Assembly: GCA_973895155.1 (NCBI GenBank)
Contig: OZ316893.1
Span: forward strand, 14,446,001-14,510,000
Length of the DNA: 64,000 nucleotides
Source: Marsupella aquatica
Lineage: Eukaryota > Marchantiophyta
Direction of reading: 5' to 3'
A program made the position numbers and the translations under genes. Positions 33,919 through 44,457 of this stretch are shown piece by piece. The number at the start of each line of letters is the position of its first letter. Positions within the stretch are counted from its first letter, which is position 1. The notes under the pieces were generated by a model. The model saw only the letters and a list, made by a program, of their open reading frames with translations, made no database searches and was not told the DNA's origin.

Positions 33919-36900
33919 CCTTGGAAATGTTTTTCTTAATTTATTAGTGACCACGAAAACCCCGTGGCAAGGAAAAACAGGAAGTGTCCCACAAAACGCA
34001 ATCAACCACCCCGCCTGAAGAGCGGAAACAACAACAAGCGATGAAAACCCAAAGACCAGGCTGTCCATCACGAAAACAATGATCCACGCCAGGTGAAAGC
34101 AGAGCTCAAGTACTGTATTCCCCATTGGCTAGCATAATTCCTATCTAGATGTAATCCAAGTTTGCCGACTGTTCAGCCACACTAATCTTTCCTGGATAAG
34201 GATCTCCTTCACTTGTAACAATCGTGTGTGTCGTCTGCTCGGTGGTAAACATAGGCCCACCGCCGATGCATGGTCAGCAGCCTCTGAGAGAATAAAGCGA
34301 AGATCAAATGTCCTATTGCCATTGGCCTGAAACATGTGCACATTCCTACTCTGCCATAAAGACCAAAGGATCTGATAGAGAATAAATAGTTTGGCTATTG
34401 TGTTGGGGTCCTTCGCTGCTGTGAGAATCAGTAGATCTAGTAGTCTATCCGAGTAATCCGTAAAGGTCCTTGAAAAACAAGTGGCAGCAAGTGACCAACA
34501 TCTCTTGGCATGAGCACAGTGTGCAAAAAGATGGGGGATAGTTTCTATTTCTCCACTACACAGTTTACAGTGCCCTTCTCCTTTATCAATGCGCCTGGCT
34601 TGCACACCGGTAAAGAGACCTGAAGCCAATATTCTCCAAAGAAATGTCTTAGCACGGGAGGAAAGGTCAGAGCGCCACAGTCCACTCCACCCTGCATTCC
34701 ATTCACCTTCCGTTTTCATGCTACCCCAAGTGTGATTCAGGCTGTCATAGTCTCTGATTGGGGGGCGAATCAACATGTATGCCCTCAGATTGGATATCCT
34801 AAAAGTATTGACAGGATCAGGTCTGTCAGCCCATCTCCAGCATCGGGAACCAGTAACATAGTTCATCCTGCAACCATCTATAGCACTGACCTTTTGTAAG
34901 AACTCCCTGCAGCAAGTTTTCTCAAGCAGAGTAAAGCCTCGAAGGTGTTCTAGTTGCTCATTCAGATTACGCCACTCATTCCGTTTAGCAGACCATAAAT
35001 CCTGAATGCCTCTGATGCCCATTCGGCCACACAGCACAGTGACCACATCAAAATTTGTGTTGGGCCAAGATTGGAAACCAATGAGACAGCATATAGTGTC
35101 CATGATATTCCACCTACCAGGTATCATAACAGTGGGTGCAAAAATCAGGTGGGAACGAAGTTGTACCCACGCCTTCCACAGTCCTCCAGTATATGCCAGT
35201 CCATTGAAGGACCGAGGACTGCATAACAACATCTTATCTTGAAAGGAGTACTTGTTCCGGCGTATCCACTTATAATTCATCCAGCTCACTAGTTTTAGAT
35301 TTTCTGCAACGAGAGAGGCCCATTCCGTCTCCGGGCAATCTAGAGCTCTAGTGAACCATTTGGCTAGTAGAGCGTCGGAGTGGCTGCGGAAGTCCTTCAG
35401 CCCGAGTCCCCCCTCCATCCTAGGTCTGGCCCATGAAACAAGAGGGATCCTCTTGCCCCCCTCCGAGTTGTATCCCCATAAGAAGTCCCGGCACAGCGCA
35501 ATCATTTTCTTCGCAAGTCCCTCAGACGCTCTTAGGAACATGGAGTGGTAAATAGGAATAGCCTGTAAAATGTGTCTCACCAGAAGTGTCCGTCCTGAAA
35601 AGGACAAAAGTTTATTGGCCCAGGAGGATAAGCGCATGCCGATTTTATCTAGAACAAATTTGTGCAGTTGATCCGCCTTCAAGTCTACCCCCAGGGGGGC
35701 ACCCAGGTACTCCTGTAGCTCTCCTTTGTGACTAATCACGCAACCTGTATTTGATAGCCACCTCGGTATAGTATCCAGTGATAGTGGGATGACAATGGAT
35801 TTCTGCAGGTTGAGTTTTGCTCCAATTGCTGTTTCATAGCAATGCAAAACAGTTGTGGCCATTGTAAAGCTCCTCAAAGTGGCAGGGATAAACATCCCCA
35901 TGTCATCCGCAAATAACCTATAACATATTGTTAGCTCCTCCGTGATTTTGATCCCCAGTAGTCTTCTAGCCTCAAGCTCAGCATCCATGAGATCCATGAG
36001 TGGTTGAGTGGAGATAACGAACACTAAGGGTGAAAGCGGGCGGCCCTGTCTAACGCCCTGCTCCACGCCCACCGATTATGACAACACACCGTTAACATGT
36101 ATTCGCAAAGATGAGTCCCTTAGTAATTCCTGTACCAACTTGATAAAGTTGCTGCCAATCCCTAGCAGATGCATTGATTCCCAAATGTACTCATTATCTA
36201 CTCTATCAAAGGCTTTTTCAAAGTCCAACTTAAGAAATAGGGATTCCACTTTCCTATTCTTAACCCAATCACATGTTAGCCAAGCAAGCGAAATGTTCTC
36301 CAAAATATTCTTGCCAGGGATGAACCCTGTCTGCTGTACGTTGATGAGCTTAACTAGAACCAGCTTCAATCTATTGGCCAAGATCTTAGCAATAAGCTTG
36401 TAAATCGTGTTCAACATAGTCAGGGGTCTCCAGTCCTTCAAGAAATGTTTATCAGGCTTTTCGGAATAAATTTAATAATCTCATCTTTCACTCCTGCAGC
36501 CAGTTTAGCCAGTTTACCCGTCAGCCAGAAAACATGTATCATGGCAACTATGTCCACTCCCATAAACTCCCAACAGGCCCGGTATACCTCAGCAGTCATA
36601 CCATCCGGACCTGGGGCCTTATCCGACGGCAGTAGCCAGAGATTTCGCTTGATTTCCTCGCTAGTGGGCAATGCTTCCATCCTATTCAAATCTGATATGG
36701 TTACTGTATGTCTAGTGTGGGCTAGGAGGGTGCTCCTTGCTCTCAGCCGCTCTCGGTGCTCCCCGGTTGTAAGAGGAGGGGGGGCATACAGTTCTTTATA
36801 GTGTCGTACCACTTCCTGCAGAATAGCCATCGGCTCGGTAATAGTACCTCCTCCCTCCGTTGACAGAGTCCTCATGGCCTCCCTGCTTCTCTTGGCTTTC

Positions 36901-37705
36901 ACTGTAGCAAAATAAAACCAGGTGGGCTCATCCCCTCCACCCAGCCATTTGATCCTGGCATGATGTCTGCTCATGTGTGCTTCTTCTAGTTTAGCAACAT
37001 GCAAAAGATATTCTGCATCGACATACGATCTCAGATCCTCCTCCGAATGGGCATCCAGTAAAGCCTCCTTGCATTCCCGTAGCTTATTTCGCAGCACCCT
37101 CATTTCTTCCGCCCGTTCTTTTGGGGAGCTCTGTTTCATCTTGTACATCTGTCGCATCCTACTACTAGCTCGATCAAAAGCCAGCAATGGCTCCATGCAA
37201 CCTCCCTTTCCTGCGTTCCATGCGCCCTCTAGTGCGGTCAAATTTTCCTGATTTCTTACCACTGTAGGATCGGCCTTGAACAAAGGGGGGCAGTGTTGTT
37301 CGTCCGCTCTCCCAGTCCAATTATCATCACCACTGGGTCGTGATCCAAAAGCGTAGATCCCCCATCATGAATCAATTCCATGAGTTCTTCTATCCATTCT
37401 CCTTTTCCGCTAAAATAAAATCTATCCAGCCTTGACTGCACTGTTCCCGTACTCCTGTATCTGCGCCAGGTGAAATGTGCGCCCACGGCTCCTCCTTTAA
37501 TCCTTATAGCATCAACCAAGTCCAATCTGACTCTCAAGAAACGCCAGAACTCTGCTTCCCGCCCCTTAATCAGAGGAGAAATTCCCTTAGAATCTTCTGG
37601 AAGTTCCGTCATATTGAAGTCGCCCCCTAGAATCCAGTCGCCCTGGGGGAGGAGTTGCTTCAGCTCATGCCATAGGCCCGCCCTCTGGCGAGGGGAATTA
37701 TTATG
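33919..37705 (-). mobile_element. 5'-truncated LINE with perfect 14-bp target-site duplication
   Basis: CTGTATGTATATTT occurs at 33,905-33,918 and again at 37,706-37,719. Between them lies a minus-strand LINE running from within the endonuclease domain (37,697) through RT and the C-terminal zinc motif (stop at 34,141), a ~200-bp 3' UTR and an A-rich end (AATAAATTAAGAAAAA on the minus strand). The structure (5' truncation, 3' A-rich tail, flanking repeats) is that of target-primed reverse transcription. The perfect duplication implies a fairly young insertion. Confidence 0.93.
34141..37697 (-). pseudogene. LINE ORF2 (endonuclease / reverse transcriptase), disabled
   Basis: Reading down the minus strand: the endonuclease/exonuclease/phosphatase end (LGGDFN near 37,625; SRLDRFY; LLDHDPV near 37,335), a linker, RT motifs (APGPDGM near 36,610, QQTGFIPGKNILENIS near 36,330, LKLDFEKAFDRVD near 36,220, GVRQGRPLSPL near 36,050, FADD at about 35,902-35,913) and a zf-RVT motif (CKLCSGEIETIPHLFAHC near 34,560). 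Three lesions interrupt it: a frameshift at a C/G run near 37,287, a one-base loss near 36,455, and an in-frame TAA at 36,076-36,078. The 643-codon RT-to-end part is otherwise open. The usual YADD box is FADD here. The copy cannot move by itself. Confidence 0.92.
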
Positions 37706-37719
37706 CTGTATGTATATTT

Positions 37720-38589
37720 AATTATATAAGGGAGAATGCAAGGGCAAGTGAAAAATGAGGTACTCTGGTTAGAGAAGAAACAAAGCCAACGTAGAATTTG
37801 TTTCCAAGTGTAGATTATAGGTTGAAGGTATGACATTGCATGCGGGTGATGGTTCTGGGGTTCTGCATAGAGTGTTGCTCCATGTTAGCCATCCCCTTCA
37901 CTTGACTCACTTTGGGGGGGGGGCGGGAAGCGGCAGGTATTGCATTGCATGTCATCATTGGTGGTGGTGATTGTGGGTAGAGGGCGTCAGGCCCTGTTCC
38001 ATGTTGGTCACCTCCTTCCCTTAACCCCAAAATGTGGTGTTATGGCATGGGCTTGGTGCCCACTCAGGGATGGCCCATTTCAGAGGGGATTATTTAGCCT
38101 GCAAATTTAAACAGCTTAGATCTCATCTGATGACCAGGGTGAATTTATGTGGGGGTAAGGGCAAGATAAGAATCGCACATGGAAAATTAAGGGCCAGAGT
38201 CTAAATGGGCCCAGGTCCAAATAATGGGGCACAATGACAAGGTGTGTGTGGGCTTGTCTTGAGGCTCGTGTCCTAGTGCACTTGCTCAGGATTGTGGTTT
38301 TCCAAATCTAAGCCCGCCCAATAAAGGTTATCACATTCTCACTTACAGATTGGTGTCCAAACTGCATGTTGGTCATTGTGGAGTGGGTGTCAGGTGTTTG
38401 GAAAGGAATGTTTGTTCCAGGTTGCAATAGGGCATCTCAAACCTGTTGTTCCCATTTTTTGGTCAGTTGCTGCAAAAATACCCATCCACTATTGTGACCA
38501 AAACCCAAATTTCAGTAAAACTTTGCCCAGGGGAGTTTTTGGCTGAGATGGGTCAAAACAACACCCGCCAAAGGTTAACTCAAAAAAAC
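37720..38589. other. No gene recognised
   Basis: Low-conservation spacer with a G-run near 37,914-37,922. I see no coding frame or clear repeat. Confidence 0.4.
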
Positions 38590-38802
38590 ATTTAGTTACA
38601 TATATTGCCACTAAAAATGTTCAAAATGAGAATACTGGCTCTGTTTTATTGTATTTATAAATATGCCATGATTTTATAAATACCCCAGTTATGTTGGAAA
38701 ACTTGTAGTCTATACATAAAACCATGGCATACTTGTAAATAAGAAAATGTGACAGTATTGTGAATTAGAACATATTTAGTGGCAAAGTAGTTAAAAGTTG
38801 TA
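38590..38802. mobile_element. MITE copy 2 (same family as 30,791-30,991)
   Basis: Imperfect inverted arms: TTGCCACTAAAAATGTTC, AATACTG and TATGCCATG on the left face CATGGCATA, CAGTATTGT and GAACATATTTAGTGGCAA on the right, ending TAGTTAAAAGTTG. The arm sequence and order match copy 1. The left terminus is eroded. Confidence 0.7.
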
Positions 38803-39584
38803 ACTTAGAATTGTCAGAATTATGAGTTTGGTTGCTTTTCTTAAGTTAGTGGCCGTATTGATCAATTTTGAAAACCATATATTTTCAACCAGTGACCTGG
38901 CCAACAGCATTCCAGACATGTAAAACCTCCACCAAATAGCTGGTTAGAGGCGCCCTAATGTTGCTCCTCTTTGAAATACTTGGAAACAGACGCCAACAAA
39001 GAACGTCCTTTCCAAAAGACACATTTTCAAAGGAAAAGGACTGTCTCTTAAGGAAGACTAGCCCCAACTGGGTGTGCTATGCATAGAAATACTTGGTGAG
39101 ACTGTTACACTATAGTTGTTTTTAAGTGCTAAAGCCAAAACTTAAGTGTCAGTCTGAAAGGTTTCAACAATGGCAAACTCCTAACCAGGAGTTGTCATGC
39201 ACCCAACAATGTGACGGACTCCCTTATCTGAGTTGAAATGAGTGAATTCAACCTATGAGTACGTGAAATGTGGATAATTGATTTTGTGTCCTGATTAATA
39301 AAAATAATGTACTACAGTCAATGGGAAAAGGAGCCCCTGCAAGAAAGGGCATGCGTCAAAGGAAAAGAACTTAAAGGAGAATTCACAGACTTTGAGCAAG
39401 TCCCAAAGAAATGGTATTGGCAAGAAACAAAATTCATTTTATGAGACCAATCCTTAAAAAAGTTGTCCTAGCTTTGACCTCAGGACAAGACCTGGAAGAA
39501 AATAATAAGAGATCTCACAAGTCTCAACGAAAGAAAGAGAGTGAGGAGCCAACAAAAACTAGCTTCATGAAACCTATCCTTGAA

Positions 39585-39603
39585 CCCCCCCCCCCACCCC
39601 CCC
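39585..39603. repeat. Poly-C tract interrupted by one A
   Basis: A run of C with a single A. This is a likely slippage or assembly-error site. Confidence 0.8.
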
Positions 39604-40023
39604 TTCACTCATCTTAAAAAAAAAACCAGTCATGATTTGAAATTTGTACTCATTAATCACACTTCTGGTCACATCGGAACCAATTTTATTGCAATGCAAC
39701 AAATAAACAAGCACACTTAGTGCACATGCTGACGAAAAACAAAACTCATTTCTTCACACCTATCCTTCACATTTGTCCTTGACCTTAGGAAAAGAACTTG
39801 TGGAAAATCATAAGAGATAGTGCAAGTCTCAAGGAAGTGAATGGTGTGACGGGGTCCCGCCACGGTAAGTCACCATTAGTGTCACCAGCAAGACACTTGT
39901 AAATAAATAAGCCCATAGACGCAAGTTTTTTTTAATGTTCTTTAAGTTTGTAAAGTTTTTTAAAGCATCTCGGGATAGTCGGAGACCCCAACAGTTTTGT
40001 CTAGACCCGGGTTAATTATGGGG

Positions 40024-40480
40024 CGAGCGAGCCCTGCATAGGGCCGCGAGCCGCCAGGGAGCTACTAGGTGCGAGGGCGCGAGCTGCGGGTGGAGGGGGA
40101 AATTAAAACCCCCTTAGGGGGCTCCGCGAGTGACCGGGCAGGGGGGCCGCGAGCCCTGCATAGGGCCGCGAGCCCGCGAGGACGCGAGCTGCGAGGAAGG
40201 GGGACTCCCGCGAGTCGGGTGTCGTGCGCATAACCATCGCTACACAACAGAGTTGGGTGGGTTGGCACCCACAGCCCACGGCCTGTGGCCTCTTGTAGTT
40301 TGGTTGCGTGGGTAGGCACCCACGGCTTGTAGCCGATTCATCTTGGTTGGGTGGGTTGGCACCCACAGCCCACGGCCTGTGGCCTCTTGTAGTTTGGTTG
40401 CGTGGGTAGTCACCCACAGCCCACGGCTTGTAGCCAATTCATCTTGGTTGGGTGGGTTGGCACCCACAGCCCATGGCCAC
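40024..40480. repeat. GC-rich block of two tandem repeat families
   Basis: First part: GAGCCCTGCATAGGGCCGCG occurs at about 40,029 and 40,151 with shared CGCGAGCTGCG; a hairpin-prone CCCCCTTAGGGGGC lies between. Second part: units of ~90-100 bp with TTGGGTGGGTTGGCACCCAC, AGCCCACGGCCTGTGGCCTC, TTGTAGTTTGGTTGCGTGGG and CACGGCTTGTAGCC at about 40,253, 40,346 and 40,445. The right edge merges into an open frame. It resembles LTR or centromere-type repeat sequence, but I cannot assign it. Confidence 0.75.
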
Positions 40481-40730
40481 AGGGCAAGTTCTACCGTTGG
40501 AGTTGCGGTCCGGAGAAGAGGCTACCCTATGGAAAGACACCATTGGTGAGGGGTACATCAAGGCGTGGCAGGCCTTGGCCACTTTGAGGAAGCAAGGGAG
40601 CGGCAGCACGAAGAGTACCCCGGTAAAGAAGAAGAAAAGTGAGGTGGCACTCACTCCTGTGAGTGATGAAGAGGAGGCCCACTCACGGGGCACAAGCCGG
40701 GGTACCGAGAGTGAAGAAGAGGAGGAGTAG
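40452..40730 (+). CDS. Unrecognised ORF with acidic C-terminus
   Basis: The ~92-codon frame grows out of the third GC-rich repeat unit. Past about residue 15 it reads like protein (WKDTIGEGYIKAWQALATLR), followed by a Lys-rich KKKK segment and an acidic tail (SDEEEA..., SEEEEE). I do not recognise it; it may be the C-terminal end of a retroelement or host protein whose 5' part was replaced. There is no good start context, since the ATG lies inside the repeat. Confidence 0.3.
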   Translation: MGWHPQPMATGQVLPLELRSGEEATLWKDTIGEGYIKAWQALATLRKQGSGSTKSTPVKKKKSEVALTPVSDEEEAHSRGTSRGTESEEEEE

Positions 40731-42049
40731 ATAGTCGTACGGATGTGGTTGTACGGCCTCTGGATTTCCAAATTTTTTGTGAGGGGTCACTCACGGGCTT
40801 GTTGGAAAGAGCTCGCGGAGCTGATTCCAACAAGAGGCGGCGCTCCTCAAACGGAGCCAGGATGAGCAAGTTATGGCCCAGCGAAATTATGTTTTCGCGA
40901 TACGAAAACGACCATAACTCAGGCGTCCGATGTCCGTTGCGAGTGCGGCTGAGTGATTCGGGATCAGGAAGAGAAAGGCTATCCAAGGGTGAGCTCAAAA
41001 GTACAATTGATAGGGCACCTAGTTTCGGCCATTGTGGGGTGCCTTGCAATTTCAGGGTTCACTGTGTATAGTTGGGGCGCCGTCGAAGGCACCGTCGGCC
41101 CCTTGTTTAGGGTTTAGGGTTTTAGCAGCATGTGTGTGTCGCATGCCTTTTTAGTTTAGGGATTTCTTAGTGCAGGGTTTTAGCGGCGCCGCTAGGGTAG
41201 CCGCCATCGTTGTGACCCCATGAGGGGTGCTTTGGTGTGGTTTTTTTTTGGTATTTAGGGGGAGAGCCCCGGAGTAGTGAGGGGGGGAACTCAGCGTAGT
41301 GCTTTGATGCTTTTGAGTAGCTTTTGTGAGTAGCGCACCGATTAGGTGAAGTTCAAGCCAGAGTAGTGAGGTGGAGAACGTAGCACTTGTCCCAGGGAGG
41401 CAGGAGTTGGGCAGACGGCAGGAGGCCGGGTTGCCCTTACATGTGTTACGGGAAACACCAAGAGATATGGATTTGGCTTGAGGTTCCAATATTTTGTGTG
41501 TCACTTGTTATTGCTTGTGTTGTTTGTTTTCCTCCCCTAGTGCATGTGGTCGGTTTCGTTGTGGAAACATTTGCCCTTGTCACTAGTGTTCAAACTTTAT
41601 TGTAAACGTTTGTATGCTTGCCCATGAGAGGGGGGTGGTGACAGCACTCATCCGGTGGGCATGAGTTGTAGATGGTAGGACCAGTCCCTTGGACTTGATC
41701 AAAAATGGAGAGACCAGTCGGTAGACTTGATCAAAAAGTACACTTCCGGGAGCGGAATCAAACATACTCATCCTTAGGTGTGAAAATCCTCCAAATAGCG
41801 TCCCTCCACGACCCCGTAATACGATACCAACGGTTTAAGCGAAGGAAAGTACGGTTTGCACGTATTTATCGTTGGATAGGCAAGTGACAAATGGTGAGCC
41901 GACAAAAATTCATTTTGATGAGATCTATCCTTGAAGCCCGGCCCCCTCTATTTTAGTGCATTTGTTTTGATAAAAGCCATTAAGAGAGCCAAATTCTTAT
42001 TTTTGTAGTGAATTGTGATATTCATTATTCACAGATTTTTCTAATATAG
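40731..42049. other. No gene recognised; LTR-like G-rich sequence possible
   Basis: The stretch has short frames only and includes a telomere-like GTTTAGGGTTTAGGGTTTTA near 41,105-41,125. The region from TGTGACGGGGTCCCG (39,847) to about 41,642 could be a long LTR (TG...CA), but no duplicate copy or target duplication in the window supports this. Confidence 0.3.
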
Positions 42050-42179
42050 TGTTAGGTATTTACCCTTAGTCTAGGGTTACACTATATATAACTGTAGTTA
42101 CGGCTTATCTCTCTGTGTCGACTACTTGTGCGTTGGATGGTTCATGGGCTTGCCGTTGTGATTGTCATCTATGCTCAAC
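42050..42179 (+). mobile_element. Internally deleted copia LTR
   Basis: The ~130 bp starts TGTTAGGTATTTACCCTTAG and ends TCGACTACTTGTGCGTTGGA, TGGTTCATGGGCTTGCCGTT and ATGCTCAACC. It matches both ends of the LTRs at 1,586-1,988 and 31,230-31,574 but lacks the ~215-270 bp between. No target duplication was found. Confidence 0.8.
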
Positions 42180-42734
42180 CGGACGCTCAAAATATGGAAG
42201 CAATTTTATGGACATTCTGATCTTCACTCAGATCAAGATATTGCCATTCAGATCAAAATATTAAAAACATGTGTACTACGTGCGTGAGAACCTTTGCCGA
42301 TGTTGTTCACATACCCTAAGTAGTCCTTGCTTAATGAGTTGGATAGGTTTAAATATGGAAAATGAAGTATACGGCAAGGAGGCTATGAGCACGGGCTTGC
42401 AAGTACGAGCCCAAGTGCAATAGCCTGATTTTCTTGGGGGCAAGGCCCTTAGAGCATCTCCAACCCAACATGGTTGTGCTTAGTGGGAACATTAAATACC
42501 CACTTTGACAATGTACTTTTATAGTTCACTACATACCTAGTCATCATGACCAACTTAAAAGCAACCATGAGGGGGTAGCAGCACCTACCACCATTATTTG
42601 ACAACTGTGTATTGAAATATTGAAAATCCAACAACAAACTCAATAGAGTCAACTAGTGTATAATCTTGTCTCGTATATATACAGATCTAAAACCAAAAAC
42701 CGTGTTCCTGATAATGAGATAGGGTTCTCCAACT

Positions 42735-43695
42735 TTGAACAATCTCCCCCAAATGGTAATAAAAAAGCTTTTAAGTCTATAGTACCTAGATAAATGAGAA
42801 AATAAATGTTATTTAAAAAACCTAAAAATGTGATGATTCCCCCAAAAAGGCAAAATATTTTGTCTTGTACTCTTTCCCTATCAAAAGGATTCTCACATTG
42901 TTTTAGAGTTTGGATGGATTTTTTAGTAACACCTAAGTTACAGCAAAAATAAACTAGTTTTTGGCGATTTAGTATGTGTACGTCAATGCTTATTCCTTTA
43001 CAAAGTGTCTTCTTCTTGCCGCTCAATCCTTTACAAAGTGTTGGCCCCACTTTTATCTTCACATGCCATTTTTCTAGTAGACAATTGTTCAGCTTCTAAA
43101 CTATTGTGAATCTGGTCTCTAATCTTTTTCTCATAATTACTTAGGTTAACAACACATACGTTACTCAAAACCTTCTAAACTTAGGAAAGAGGAATCTGAG
43201 CTCCGGTTAAGGGAAGAGGGAGTGAAATGTTTGTTTATCACGATTTGGATTCCATCACTCTTGAGAATAGATAGCTTAGGGTCTAGGTATCAATAGTAAA
43301 TTGAGAATCAAATAGTATTATTTGAATATAAGGATAGACAAGATTGAAAAATAAATACAGATCTAAAGAGGAGGTCTCAGAAAATAAATTGAAGACATTA
43401 AGAGGGGATAAAAATTAATTAAAATCCAAAAATACAAAGGATACACCTTGCCTAAAATAAATGAAAACAAATATATATATATACAAAATCTCAACAACAC
43501 AAAGTAACCTGAGTAGGCTCATGAACAAGGTGAGAAGGTAAAATCATGTAGTATGATCTATTAATATATGGGTTGCTCTAAGTTTAAGCAATCTTCCCCA
43601 AATGATCATAAAAAGCTTTTGGGACTATTCTATCTAGATAAACGAGCCACAATATATTCTTTATGACCCCTAAAAATGTGGCATCCCCAAAAGAA
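42735..43695. repeat. Diverged direct repeat pair (42,735-42,850 and 43,585-43,695)
   Basis: Both contain AATCTYCCCCAAATG, ATAAAAAGCTTTT, CTAGATAAAYGAG, CCTAAAAATGTG and CCCCAAAA in the same order over ~115 bp, about 850 bp apart. Both lie in an AT-rich region with no gene. Confidence 0.65.
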
Positions 43696-44220
43696 GCCCG
43701 GATGGACCACCATGTTGGACATTGTGCTTTATGTACCACATTTTGGTGGTCTATGGGAGTTTCGGGCTTATAGATAACTTGAAGACTTTGAGTCTTAAAA
43801 TAATCTTTCTTTTTTCACCTGCAAGGCAACTAGAGAAGGAGGAGAAGATAAAAACACAAGCCTTAATATTTCATATCAACACAATTAAAATTAATCAACA
43901 AAAAATAATTTACTAGAATTTACCGTTATGCATTCCATGATGAATAATTCAACAAAAATAACCAAACATTCATGGTCACTTTGATGGAAGTGTACCTTGT
44001 ATACTCATCTAGCATTGTACCCTCAAAACAAAAAAATATTTACAGACCCCCATGAGAGGTCCTTTGCAAATTCCCTGCCACGAGGCTGTGCCGCATCAAC
44101 ACAACCAGTCATAAATAGGACAGATCCTAATTTTGACAGTAACAAAAGTGCACATTCATGTTTGTGGTGTGACACCGCCAGCACGGCGGTTAATGATTGA
44201 TTCGGCCTAGCCATGCTTAG
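42851..44220. other. AT-rich spacer, no gene recognised
   Basis: Only short frames. An (AT)n tract occurs near 43,470-43,480. The composition changes sharply to GC-rich at about 44,300. Confidence 0.45.
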
Positions 44221-44457
44221 CACGCTCATTAGGGGCACTGTAGGCCGTAGTTATTAACATAACGACACTAAGTAGGTAGTACTTATGACTAGGGAATCAT
44301 TAGTTAATAAGGGGCATTTACGTTCGGGATGGCGGCGGAGAGCCATTCGTACTCTCGGGTTACGAGCGTGTAAGAGGACACTTCGGGTCCATATAACAAA
44401 GTCTTGGAGGCGGCTGCTGACACGCTCTGAACCGGACCCGCGAGTGGCCAGTACACT

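Noticed and set aside
41100-41130. Telomere-like TTTAGGG repeats
   Set aside because: Only about two units, far too few for an interstitial telomere; probably part of LTR-like sequence.
39847-41642. A 1.8-kb LTR starting TGTGACGGGG and ending GTGACA
   Set aside because: No second copy in the window, no target duplication, no primer site or polypurine tract at the ends.
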